NCBI GenBank assembly: GCA_041686345.1 | Contig: JAWLEA010000055.1 | Span: 1 to 19,373 of the forward strand | DNA: 19,373 bases | Source of the DNA: JAQICJ01 sp041686345 | GTDB taxonomy: Bacteria > Myxococcota_A > Polyangia > HGW-17 | Direction of reading: 5' to 3' | Shown here: piece after piece, positions 12,573 through 19,373 of the stretch | Layout: each line of letters begins with the position of its first letter | How positions within the stretch are numbered: position 1 is the stretch's first letter | The notes under the pieces: model-generated | Database searches by the model: none | What the model was told of the DNA's origin: nothing | The model's input: only the letters and a program-made list of their open reading frames with translations | Position numbers and translations under genes: made by a program

Positions 12573-14501
12573 TTATTCCACCGGATTGATGATATTGATA
12601 TCAGATCCTCCGGGATAACCGTAAGAACCAACAGTGTAATAACCATAAACAGTCAAACCGAAAGGCTCACTTGAACTGACATGATGAACTCCCTCGCTCA
12701 TGAGGCAGGTATATTGTTCATAGGTGACTCCTTCCCAATCGCCGATGGGAGCAACCTCACACTGATCTTGAAATTCACCCAGGGAAACGCCGTCAATAGT
12801 TATGTTTCCACCTTCAGGTTTGGCAAGAACCATGTAATTTTTCTCGAAAGTATCGGGAACAAGATAGACATATTCTTCGCGATGCTGATCTGCAGCCGGG
12901 AATACCACAAAGGTGGGATCACCGATTCCACCGGGAACATACCCTTGACTTACCAGGAATTGACCAACCATGATAGCTCCACCCTCGGAATTAATCACAA
13001 AGCCGTCATAGGCATAAAAGGTTTCAAACTCGCCGGCGTTCAAAGTCATTGTATCGAAGGGGGAATCAAGACTTGTGGTTATGATTGTATTGTCTTCGGT
13101 GGCAAGAACCCTGTAAATATCCGGTTCTTTATAACTTGAATCGGTGGAACGCACCGGACTGCGTGAAATTACAAAATTCCAACCCAGAGCTCTGGTGGGG
13201 AACATTTGCTGTTCAAGATGATCTGTACAACAGGTTTCACCATCCCAGTCTGGAGGATCGGGAGGCTCGGCCCCTCCCAGACCAGCACCGCGTTCGAGAC
13301 TTGAAAAAACAGCCACCGGTTTGTTGGAGACAATGCGAGTACCGGTGAAATCACCATCGTAGGGAGGAGGCATGCATTCTTGCATGGATCCGGAAAATTG
13401 CAGTGATTCAAGATTGACAACATCATTTTTATTGACAGTGAAAGTAAGTTCTTCTCCTTCTGCGGTTTCAGGGATATCAAATCCGCTGTCTCCGCCGGAG
13501 GCCATGACAGGATGAGCCAGATAAACTGTAACCTCGGTATTTTCCTCGCTACCAACAATAGTAACGGAGGTATGATCGGGGATTGATTCCTGTTCGAATC
13601 CTTCCATTTCACAGGGATTTGCTGTAGGCCATCCCATTATATAATGATTTAAACCCAAAGATTGCTTGGGAATAAGAATTGAGGCATCATTGGAAAATTG
13701 CTGAATAATCGGATTGAACTGATAGGCAACAACAGGTCCGTCGGTGACAATTCTGTAACCGTGGGGAGAAACAAAGGTACCAGAACCGCTGTATTTTTCG
13801 TAAGTACCGTTCTGGCCCATACATCCATCAACCTCACGCTGAGGCAGATCAATTTGCACAAGATCGTTGGCAGGAACAGTAACCGGCATGGGCAAGCCGT
13901 TATCGGGAGTAACCAGCACTTCATTGATCGGTTCGCCCACCTGAGCTATATTTTTATAAACTTCGACATTTACCGGCCAATCATTAACATTGGCAATGGC
14001 AATGGCAAATTGCTGAGCGGCTGCATCGTTGCTGGCACCCAGTTCTGAATCAAAGGCTTCATTATCAAGGTCAACTGCCCAGAATTCACAACCGACATTG
14101 GAGGTGGTAAGCATGTCTTCCCGGCATCGGCTAATGCATTCACCGAACTGGCAAGCCTCTTTGGCAGGACATTCATGGGAGACTTCCAGTTCGCGATTCT
14201 CGTTGCATACAACTACTGTGTTGTCCTCACAATAAGTTTCACCTGGCTCACAGGCCACGCAGCCTACACCGTCTTCGCAAGCCCTGTCACAATCTTCCTC
14301 CACCCATTGTCCATCCGAATTGCAGATTTTGGCGGTGTAACCAATACAGACTATTTCACCGGGCGTACATTCACCGTTATTATTATTATTGTTGTTGTTG
14401 GAACTGTTGAAACCAGTGGTTGATTCATCATCACAGGCAGCAAAAACCAGTAATGATGAAAGTAAAAACATGAATAAGTTCATCCAAATTCGCCTTGACA
14501 T
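12573..14501 (-). CDS. Cys-rich surface lipoprotein with IgGFc-binding-like domain
   Basis: This 642-residue protein has a signal peptide ending L-V-F-A-A-C, with Cys23 as lipid site. A flexible linker with eight consecutive Asn (35-42) follows. Next is a Cys-rich region with at least 13 cysteines between residues 45 and 126, in repeats of the C-x-P-G-E/C-x-x-G-x-W type. From about residue 140 to the end is a large beta domain resembling the N-terminal IgGFc-binding domain: A-Y-Q-F-N-P, I-L-I-P-K-Q-S-L-G-x-N-H-Y-I-M-G-W, V-T-I-V-G-S-E-E-N-T, F-P-T-R-A-L-G. Such lipoproteins are frequent in Myxococcota-like bacteria and are thought to be adhesive or protein-binding; the ligand here is unknown. 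AAAGGAG precedes the ATG. It lies 184 bases downstream of the S8 protease gene on the same strand. Confidence 0.88.
   Translation of the reverse strand: MSRRIWMNLFMFLLSSLLVFAACDDESTTGFNSSNNNNNNNNGECTPGEIVCIGYTAKICNSDGQWVEEDCDRACEDGVGCVACEPGETYCEDNTVVVCNENRELEVSHECPAKEACQFGECISRCREDMLTTSNVGCEFWAVDLDNEAFDSELGASNDAAAQQFAIAIANVNDWPVNVEVYKNIAQVGEPINEVLVTPDNGLPMPVTVPANDLVQIDLPQREVDGCMGQNGTYEKYSGSGTFVSPHGYRIVTDGPVVAYQFNPIIQQFSNDASILIPKQSLGLNHYIMGWPTANPCEMEGFEQESIPDHTSVTIVGSEENTEVTVYLAHPVMASGGDSGFDIPETAEGEELTFTVNKNDVVNLESLQFSGSMQECMPPPYDGDFTGTRIVSNKPVAVFSSLERGAGLGGAEPPDPPDWDGETCCTDHLEQQMFPTRALGWNFVISRSPVRSTDSSYKEPDIYRVLATEDNTIITTSLDSPFDTMTLNAGEFETFYAYDGFVINSEGGAIMVGQFLVSQGYVPGGIGDPTFVVFPAADQHREEYVYLVPDTFEKNYMVLAKPEGGNITIDGVSLGEFQDQCEVAPIGDWEGVTYEQYTCLMSEGVHHVSSSEPFGLTVYGYYTVGSYGYPGGSDINIINPVE
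14376..14399 (-). repeat. Asn-codon trinucleotide repeat in the IgGFc-like gene
   Basis: Eight successive Asn codons (four AAT and four AAC) encode the linker between the lipid anchor and the Cys-rich domain. The repeat is in frame, so slippage would change linker length without breaking the gene. Confidence 0.9.
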
Positions 14502-14534
14502 AAGCTTCTCCTTTAGCTTTGGTGAAAACCAGTC

Positions 14535-14563
14535 AAATTAATTTCTACAATAGCTGAATACAA
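14535..14563 (-). promoter_or_regulatory. Possible promoter for the IgGFc-like gene
   Basis: On the minus strand TTGTAT (14563-14558) and TAATTT (14540-14535) are spaced 17 bases apart, 34 bases before the start codon. The -35 match is poor. The same -10 hexamer occurs in the tRNA-Leu promoter. The gene may instead be read through from the protease gene. Confidence 0.25.
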
Positions 14564-14685
14564 AATTTAACGGCACTAATAACTTGAAATCCATAATTGA
14601 TAAATGAAGTTGTATCTACTTTTAAGCATAACTTATCATATAGTCACAAGATTTCATCCTTAAAATTAAACTTTTTGTTACAATC

Positions 14686-17337
14686 TCAAGTTTTGCAGAT
14701 TCGGGATCTGCAAAACCACAGTCTGATTATAACAAACATGGCAAAAACAAGTATAAACGGAGGCAATGATCTGCCTGAATCATTAACCGAGTTACAGGAA
14801 CATCCTCCATCATTGGAATTCACTTCTTCATTGCCACTATCCATATCTGTATCTGTACCGGAATCTGTACCAGCATCTTGATTTGTGTTATTATCTTCAA
14901 CCTTGACGGTTATCAACCCTTCATCAATAAAACCATCTTCATCAATTACCTGAACTTTAGCAATAAATTCACCTTCGGTTTCAGCGTTGAAACTGAAGAT
15001 TGAATCAGGCTTCGGTTCAGTATCCCAGACTCCATCATAATTATTATCAAAACGATAAAGCAGATTTTGAGGAGAGGTCTGCTCGTCAGAAGCTGATATA
15101 TTTATCTCCACTGTATCTCCCACCTGTAAAACCAGAGAAGTGCTGTCTACAGAAGGCGGACTTGATACAGGTGGCATTTCCCCGTAGATGGATTCATAAA
15201 TTCTGAATTTGCCCCATCCCCAGATATCTTCAACCGGTAAAGAAAACTTCTCCACCACATCGGCATCAACCAGGGCACCCATCTGAATCCGGGATTTTAT
15301 CTGCCATCCGGTTTCCTCAGGATAAAGCTCCTTGATTAAAATCGCTCCCCCGGCTACGTGAGGTGCAGCTCCGGATGTACCTCCAAACACTATGAGATCC
15401 CCGTAAAAGTTGTAAGATTCATCACAATACATACAGGAGGCACTTAAAGGATTGGCAGGTGCACCAACATCAATAAGAGGACTTCCGTCTATTCTGTGCC
15501 CTCTTCCGGAATAATCACGTATTTCACCCTGGGTTTGATCGTAAAAGTCAATTTCGGGTTCATCCCTGCCCACATAAGCAGCCACAGTAATGGCAGAATC
15601 TGCAGTACCGGGAAATCCTACCAGATGCTCTTCACTTGTATCTTCCTCCCAACGAAAACCTTCTTCCCAGCCGGAGTCCATATCACTGCAAAATCCATGC
15701 AGAATCACGGGAGTTCCTTCAGGATCAGGATGAACTACATTGAGAGTATAATCTCCCCCGGGCAAAGATAGATAATTATTGTTGTTATCCATTCTCCAGA
15801 TGACAATATCTGCCATAATCGTACCCTTCGAAGATTGATCGAGTACAACGTAATAATAGATATCGTCTCCGAGGGTTTCAACTTGAGTGGTGTTAGAACT
15901 CATATCATAAATATTGCCGTCAGCATCCTGAAGATTCAAATCAAAAATTGTATCCAGATCTCGCCAAAGGAGAGTAATTTCTATATAAGCTGGAGCTGAC
16001 TGCCCTCCTGGAAGAAAAAGGGAAATATTCCGATTTTCCCCAGGCTGGATTTGGGATTTGTAGCCTTTTAAAGAACCCCCATGGTTACCAGCAGCGGCCA
16101 CATGAACTACTCCTTCATCAGAACTGCTGTCCATGGCAGCTTCAACATTGGAAGAACCATCAAGAAATTCTCCAAAGTTATTGGCATATTCATGGAGAAC
16201 AACTTGGGGTTCATAACTGAGCGCCCATTGTAAAAGCTCAAAATAACCAGTTTCCCCGTAAGCATTGGCGACAATTATTTCCGTATTCGGTGCAATTCCG
16301 GTTGGAATACTGCTTAAGATCTGTCCCCCGGCAGCAATACCACAAACTCCGGTAGCATGACCGGAATCATAATCAACCTGAACTTCATGCAAATCAACTC
16401 CCCTGGCAAATTCTTTTCCTGAAGTGAATACTGCTTTAATTTTTGAAGAACCCAGTTTGATAATTTTTTCCGAAGGATCAAGGCGCCCATTGTTATTAAT
16501 GTCATCAATAATGAAAAAGGGCTCGCCAAATGAATCTCCCGGTTCCTCCAAACCAAGGCCGGAATAATCATCTCTCTTGCCATTGCCGTTCATATCAAGA
16601 TAGAGATAATCAGTCTCCAGGTTGAATTGTCCTCCCCCTGTACTTTCACCGCCGATAAAATCAATAACTCCAAAATAGGAGTAAATTCTCGCATCTATGT
16701 AATCCAGAATTTCACCTTCATCCAATTGCTGGTTGTTATTTAGGTCAATCCCATCTACTCCGGGAATAAAAATACCGTCATCATTCCGATCGAACCAGGA
16801 GAAATAACCTCCGTCATCTTTAAAAAAAGCAGGTTGGTAAGGATCAACGGCAGAATCAAGATCTGCCAGCAACATTCCCTGGCCGGAAACCAATTGACTA
16901 AATTCTTGCATTTTACTGTGTCTTGTAGACTCAGTACTGATCAAATCTGCAGTAACTCCGGTTGGTGGCTGATATCTTGCTGGTCTGTCCAGCTCAATTC
17001 TTTTGATGAAATCTGCATCCTCCAGTATTTTTAATCCGACTTTGTCAACCTTGAGCGCCACAATATTACCTATTTTGATAACACTGTCCCCTCGTCTGCT
17101 GATAATCAAATGTTCACTTTCAAGTTGCTCAAGGAGTTCAAGATCCTTGGTATTTTTTAATCTGACGGTAACAGGTGCCCGATTTGAATAAGCAACTTTC
17201 CTGGTAATGTACTTTGGGTTGTATACCATTTGCCTTTGTTTTGGAGAATTTAGATAGATTGCTATCCGGGGATCAACCCTTGAAATAGAAAATGTATTTG
17301 TTATCGGAAAAAGGGATAGAATAAGAAAATAAATCAT
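14686..17337 (-). CDS. Exported subtilisin-family (S8) protease with EF-hand-like insert and MYXO-CTERM-like tail
   Basis: An 883-residue secreted serine protease. A signal peptide occupies about residues 1-17, followed by a propeptide-like region to about 150. The catalytic residues fit the S8 motifs: Asp161 in D-S-A-V-D, His327 in S-G-H-A-T-G, oxyanion Asn418 in A-A-A-G-N, and Ser655 in G-G-T-S-G-A-A-P-H. The Asp-to-His interval is about 165 residues, far longer than usual, and carries Asp/Asn-rich loops like calcium EF-hands (183-190, 195-209, 248-257, 278-290). A PKD/Ig-like beta domain (about 725-815) and an Asp/Ser/Thr/Gly linker precede G-G-C-S-C (844-848), a hydrophobic helix (858-875) and C-R-S-R. 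This matches the MYXO-CTERM sorting-signal layout, predicting processing and surface anchoring. TTTGGAG precedes the ATG. orf 17407-17883 lies 69 bases upstream on the same strand. Confidence 0.93.
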   Translation of the reverse strand: MIYFLILSLFPITNTFSISRVDPRIAIYLNSPKQRQMVYNPKYITRKVAYSNRAPVTVRLKNTKDLELLEQLESEHLIISRRGDSVIKIGNIVALKVDKVGLKILEDADFIKRIELDRPARYQPPTGVTADLISTESTRHSKMQEFSQLVSGQGMLLADLDSAVDPYQPAFFKDDGGYFSWFDRNDDGIFIPGVDGIDLNNNQQLDEGEILDYIDARIYSYFGVIDFIGGESTGGGQFNLETDYLYLDMNGNGKRDDYSGLGLEEPGDSFGEPFFIIDDINNNGRLDPSEKIIKLGSSKIKAVFTSGKEFARGVDLHEVQVDYDSGHATGVCGIAAGGQILSSIPTGIAPNTEIIVANAYGETGYFELLQWALSYEPQVVLHEYANNFGEFLDGSSNVEAAMDSSSDEGVVHVAAAGNHGGSLKGYKSQIQPGENRNISLFLPGGQSAPAYIEITLLWRDLDTIFDLNLQDADGNIYDMSSNTTQVETLGDDIYYYVVLDQSSKGTIMADIVIWRMDNNNNYLSLPGGDYTLNVVHPDPEGTPVILHGFCSDMDSGWEEGFRWEEDTSEEHLVGFPGTADSAITVAAYVGRDEPEIDFYDQTQGEIRDYSGRGHRIDGSPLIDVGAPANPLSASCMYCDESYNFYGDLIVFGGTSGAAPHVAGGAILIKELYPEETGWQIKSRIQMGALVDADVVEKFSLPVEDIWGWGKFRIYESIYGEMPPVSSPPSVDSTSLVLQVGDTVEINISASDEQTSPQNLLYRFDNNYDGVWDTEPKPDSIFSFNAETEGEFIAKVQVIDEDGFIDEGLITVKVEDNNTNQDAGTDSGTDTDMDSGNEEVNSNDGGCSCNSVNDSGRSLPPFILVFAMFVIIRLWFCRSRICKT

Positions 17338-17406
17338 AATTTCTCCAAATTTTTTTAAATTTTTAAATTTTGACCGGAACCGGAAATTTGAAAATACCTC
17401 AACAAT

Positions 17407-17883
17407 TCAGGAAAAATAAATACCAAGCAAAAAATTGGTAAAAAAATACAAAGCTACCAAAAAAACCGCGAAAATCAGAACTATTTTAGTTCGCCCGGGA
17501 ATGAGTTCATAATCATCGTGAGCACTGGATAAAGAACTGCCGCCAACATTTTCGATGATCCACTTGTCATGCTGCAAAATAGAAAAAATCAACTCCTGCA
17601 AGTCATTTTCAAAATCAATATTTCTACCAAGTTGGGGATCGAAAATTATGACTTCTCCTGAATAGAGTTTTATAAACTCGCTCAACCAATCAAAAAGCTG
17701 GTTAAGATCTTCAGCCGCCATTCCCGTGGGAATAGAAATCTTCCATTTTTTCCCCAAAAGGTCATTAAAGGCGACTTTTATAACAGAATCAGCGGGAAAC
17801 TCTTTCCACTTTTCTTTGATCTGTTCAGGGGGAGGAACTTCTTCAACTTGAAAAAACAATTTGTAGGAATAATCGATAAGCAT
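17407..17883 (-). CDS. Hypothetical C-terminally anchored membrane protein
   Basis: A 158-residue protein without an N-terminal signal peptide. Residues 1-130 are soluble with mixed charge. They include V-P-P-P-E-Q-I-K-E-K-W, then I-K-V-A-F-N-D-L-L-G-K-K-W and a helical D-L-N-Q-L-F-D-W-L-S-E-F-I-K stretch. A single hydrophobic helix at about 134-156 ends two residues before the stop, so the body should face the cytoplasm (tail-anchored). I recognise no family. The start ATG has only a weak purine-rich upstream stretch. A possible promoter, TTGATT-16-TAATTT (17925-17898), would give an 8-base leader. It lies 69 bases upstream of the protease gene and is probably cotranscribed with it. Confidence 0.7.
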   Translation of the reverse strand: MLIDYSYKLFFQVEEVPPPEQIKEKWKEFPADSVIKVAFNDLLGKKWKISIPTGMAAEDLNQLFDWLSEFIKLYSGEVIIFDPQLGRNIDFENDLQELIFSILQHDKWIIENVGGSSLSSAHDDYELIPGRTKIVLIFAVFLVALYFFTNFLLGIYFS

Positions 17884-17972
17884 GTGAATTTTTCTTTAAA
17901 TTACAGATAATCAGTTCCCAATCAAAAAAACCATTCTGGGACGAAAACTAGATTAATTTTTGGCATCAAGCA

Positions 17973-18001
17973 TTGACAAAGATACTTAATCCTATTATAT
18001 G
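17973..18001 (+). promoter_or_regulatory. Near-consensus sigma-70 promoter 340 bases upstream of rpsU
   Basis: A perfect TTGACA (17973-17978) is followed after 17 bases by TATATG (17996-18001), predicting a start near 18008. This is one of the best promoter matches in the window, yet no protein gene begins for another 330 bases. It therefore drives either a small RNA or a long rpsU leader. Confidence 0.65.
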
Positions 18002-18007
18002 TCAGCT

Positions 18008-18158
18008 TTGGTACGTTTTTAATCAGGAATTCAATACCCTTTGTTTGTTTAAAATCGGTTTTCCGTTTAAAACTGCATATTTATCAACCTTGGCATTGAA
18101 TATCCATGTTAATAAAGTGTCAATTACAATATGATCCTGCATTATTACCAGGATTTTT
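18008..18158 (+). ncRNA. Candidate small RNA or attenuated rpsU leader (about 150 nt)
   Basis: The segment is bounded by a near-consensus promoter and an intrinsic terminator-like hairpin. It contains no reading frame with a ribosome binding site. Internal structure is limited: a CGG-TTTT-CCG mini-hairpin near its middle is flanked by GTTTAAAA and TTTAAAAC. I cannot assign it to a known family such as 6S, tmRNA, SRP RNA or RNase P by eye. The 5' and 3' ends are inferred from the flanking signals. Confidence 0.4.
18134..18158 (+). terminator. Intrinsic terminator between the candidate small RNA and rpsU
   Basis: ATCCTG (18134-18139) and CAGGAT (18149-18154) form a perfect 6-bp stem around a 9-base loop. 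The stem runs directly into TTTTT (18154-18158). The stem is moderate in strength, so termination may be partial. Confidence 0.5.
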
Positions 18159-18180
18159 GCTTAAACCGAGTTATGACAAA

Positions 18181-18209
18181 CTGACTTTATTGTAATCTTA
18201 ACATACAAA
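18181..18209 (+). promoter_or_regulatory. Candidate rpsU promoter
   Basis: CTGACT (18181-18186) and TACAAA (18204-18209) are 17 bases apart, predicting an rpsU transcript starting near 18216 with a leader of about 125 bases. Both hexamers match four of six consensus positions. Together with the terminator upstream, this would uncouple rpsU from the candidate small RNA. Confidence 0.35.
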
Positions 18210-18340
18210 ACCATAAATTTTATTAACTTTTTTAAATCCAGATCATTATTATTTGATCTTCAACCAACCTTTTAACAGGGTTATATCCTTTGAGGCTTGT
18301 GTATATTGTAGACCTCAGGATAAAAGGAAGTGAACCAGAA

Positions 18341-18568
18341 ATGGCAAAAGGACCAAAACCAGTTTTAGGTAGACCATTAGAAGTAAAAGTCGACGACCGC
18401 GGGCTCGAAAGAGCTATCAAACGACTGCGCAAACTCACTGCAAGCGAGGGAATTCTTCGAGAAATGAAACGAAGAAGACACTATGAAAAACCAAGCCAAA
18501 AGAAAAAAAGAAAGAGCCGAGAAGCTGCTCGCAGAAGAAAACGCAGAATGAAAAGATCCGGAAGATAA
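18341..18568 (+). CDS. rpsU: 30S ribosomal protein bS21
   Basis: A 75-residue small-subunit protein. bS21 acts near the mRNA exit platform and the anti-Shine-Dalgarno region during initiation. The core L-E-V-K-V-D-D-R-G-L-E-R-A-I-K-R-L-R-K and G-I-L-R-E-M-K-R-R-R-H-Y-E-K-P-S is diagnostic. It is followed by the usual Lys/Arg-rich tail (KKKRKSREAARRRKRRMKRS). The first 11 residues (MAKGPKPVLGR) are an extension relative to E. coli S21. I chose ATG 18341 because AAGGAAG lies about 10 bases upstream; an ATG at 18290 would add 17 atypical residues. pdxA follows 64 bases later on the same strand. Confidence 0.94.
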   Translation: MAKGPKPVLGRPLEVKVDDRGLERAIKRLRKLTASEGILREMKRRRHYEKPSQKKKRKSREAARRRKRRMKRSGR

Positions 18569-18594
18569 ATTACTTTTAAATTATTGTAATAGTC

Positions 18595-18613
18595 TCCGAA
18601 TTTCAAATTCGGA
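18595..18613. repeat. Perfect 9-bp inverted repeat between rpsU and pdxA
   Basis: TCCGAATTT-C-AAATTCGGA is a 19-base near-palindrome. No T tract follows, so it is not a standard terminator. It may be an operator or an mRNA hairpin that separates rpsU from pdxA expression, ending 19 bases before the pdxA start. Confidence 0.6.
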
Positions 18614-18632
18614 ACAAGAATTAGGTTTATCT

Positions 18633-19373
18633 ATGGGGGCTCGATTTATTACTTTAGGAGATGTCAGGGGTGTAGGTCCTGATTTAGTTTTACAGGCAGC
18701 AGCCGAATACGGCTCTCCTTTTGATGCAGTCGTTGTGGGTTCTTCCGAAATTCTTGCCCGCCGAGCAGTTCAACTTAAACTTCCAAATTATAAAGGGGAA
18801 ATCCATGAACCGGAAAATTCTCCCGAAAACCCCTTGGCTCATCCCGGATTAGCAGCAATTTCCTACTTGGAATATTCACTCTCCCAACTTAATAAATCAA
18901 ACAAAACCGGACTCCTTGTAACTTGCCCAATCAACAAAGCCACCATGCAAAAAGCAGGTTTCCAATTCCCCGGACACACAGAATTTCTTCAAAACAGAGC
19001 CGGGGTATCTCAGGTTTTCATGGTGATGTTAAACAAAAACCTGAAATTGATCTTAACCACTATCCATGAACCACTCTCAAAAGTTTCCAATTTACTCACC
19101 AGACAAAAAGTTGTTAAAACAATCAAAGCATCTGTTTTTATTTTGAAAAACGACTTTAATTTTGACAACCCGGTTATCGGTGTTGCCGGTTTCAATCCCC
19201 ATGCAGGTGAGCAAGGAATCTTTGGAACCAAAGAAATACAAGTAATCAAACCTGCCATTGAAGACACTCGTAAATGGCTGAATAACAATTCAATTCAAGC
19301 TCAAATTCAGGGTCCTTTTCCCCAGATACTGTTTTTTGGGAAGCTCAACAAGGCACACTGGCTTTTGTGGTAA
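18633..19373 (+). CDS. pdxA: 4-hydroxythreonine-4-phosphate dehydrogenase (PdxA) with apparent frameshift near the 3' end of the window
   Basis: PdxA oxidises 4-phosphohydroxy-threonine in DXP-dependent pyridoxal phosphate synthesis. Visible signatures are G-D-V-R-G-V-G-P-D (9-17), C-P-I-N-K-A, F-P-G-H-T-E-F, T-T-I-H-E-P-L (first metal-ligand His), F-N-P-H-A-G-E (second metal-ligand His) and G-P-F-P (227-230). After that the frame reads a short atypical tail to TAA at 19371-19373, giving 246 residues against about 330 for the family. From 19322 the -1 frame instead encodes P-D-T-V-F-W-E-A-Q-Q-G-T-L-A-F-V-V, which is the expected PdxA continuation. One base appears to be missing near the C run 19320-19323. 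The third metal His would lie beyond the window. This is either a real pseudogene or a homopolymer sequence error. The start has only a weak AGG upstream. Confidence 0.88.
   Translation: MGARFITLGDVRGVGPDLVLQAAAEYGSPFDAVVVGSSEILARRAVQLKLPNYKGEIHEPENSPENPLAHPGLAAISYLEYSLSQLNKSNKTGLLVTCPINKATMQKAGFQFPGHTEFLQNRAGVSQVFMVMLNKNLKLILTTIHEPLSKVSNLLTRQKVVKTIKASVFILKNDFNFDNPVIGVAGFNPHAGEQGIFGTKEIQVIKPAIEDTRKWLNNNSIQAQIQGPFPQILFFGKLNKAHWLLW

Noticed and set aside
12681..13139. Plus-strand open frame antisense to the IgGFc-like gene
   Set aside because: The minus-strand frame has a signal peptide, Cys-rich region and domain homology across its full length; the antisense frame is a shadow.
14597..14881. 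Plus-strand open frame over the end of the S8 protease gene
   Set aside because: It is antisense to the well-supported protease C-terminus with its linker and sorting tail, and it has no ribosome binding site.
19317..19330. Programmed -1 frameshift in pdxA
   Set aside because: The TTTTCCCC run does not form an X-XXY-YYZ slippery heptamer in the correct frame, and pdxA is not known to use frameshifting; a deletion or sequence error is simpler.
1..19373. CRISPR array, insertion sequence, phage or toxin-antitoxin genes
   Set aside because: No regularly spaced direct repeats, transposase motifs, integrase or phage structural signatures were seen on either strand.

Overview
The window is an AT-rich bacterial chromosome segment. 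It looks like a low-GC member of the former Deltaproteobacteria (Myxococcota or Desulfobacterota-like). The reasons are: (i) an rpmI - rplT - ihfA - merR - tRNA-Pro run on the minus strand, a reduced form of the infC-rpmI-rplT-pheS-pheT-ihfA-merR-tRNA-Pro cluster I know from Geobacter and relatives; (ii) a subtilisin-type protease with a C-terminal Cys-Ser-Cys / transmembrane / Arg tail of MYXO-CTERM type; (iii) a Cys-rich, poly-Asn-linked lipoprotein with an IgGFc-binding-like domain, common in Myxococcota-like genomes. The exact lineage cannot be set from the window.

Layout. Positions 1-2570 (minus strand) hold information-processing genes: tRNA-Pro(GGG), a MerR-like regulator, ihfA, rplT (bL20), rpmI (bL35) and a 55-residue very basic protein that sits where infC would be expected. 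pheS and pheT are absent between rplT and ihfA. A divergent promoter pair at 2495-2565 separates this block from the plus-strand block 2611-7970: tRNA-Leu(CAG), a GT-C type multi-pass membrane protein that begins almost directly at the tRNA end, and a 1194-residue TPR lipoprotein with a degenerate transglutaminase-like domain. A minus-strand gene of unknown function (7965-8462) converges on it.

Positions 8909-11367 form a two-gene operon: a VKOR domain fused to two tandem DsbA-like domains, then a lipoprotein with a SagB/nitroreductase-like flavin domain. The minus-strand block 17883-11360 encodes envelope and surface proteins: a C-terminally anchored protein, the MYXO-CTERM-like S8 protease, the IgGFc-type lipoprotein, and a lipoprotein with six Tyr-x6-Trp repeats. 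The VKOR-DsbA protein could supply disulfides to these cysteine-rich exported proteins, but that is inference.

The right end (plus strand) has a candidate ~150-nt small RNA with a near-consensus promoter and an intrinsic terminator, rpsU (bS21), and pdxA. pdxA carries an apparent one-base deletion at a C run near the window end, so its reading frame stops early while recognisable PdxA sequence continues in another frame.

I see no CRISPR array, insertion sequence, integrase or phage gene. The main novelty candidates are the VKOR-DsbA-DsbA fusion beside a lipid-anchored nitroreductase-like protein, the inactive transglutaminase-like TPR lipoprotein, the Y-x6-W repeat lipoprotein, the rearranged rpmI/rplT cluster with its small basic protein, and the candidate small RNA upstream of rpsU.
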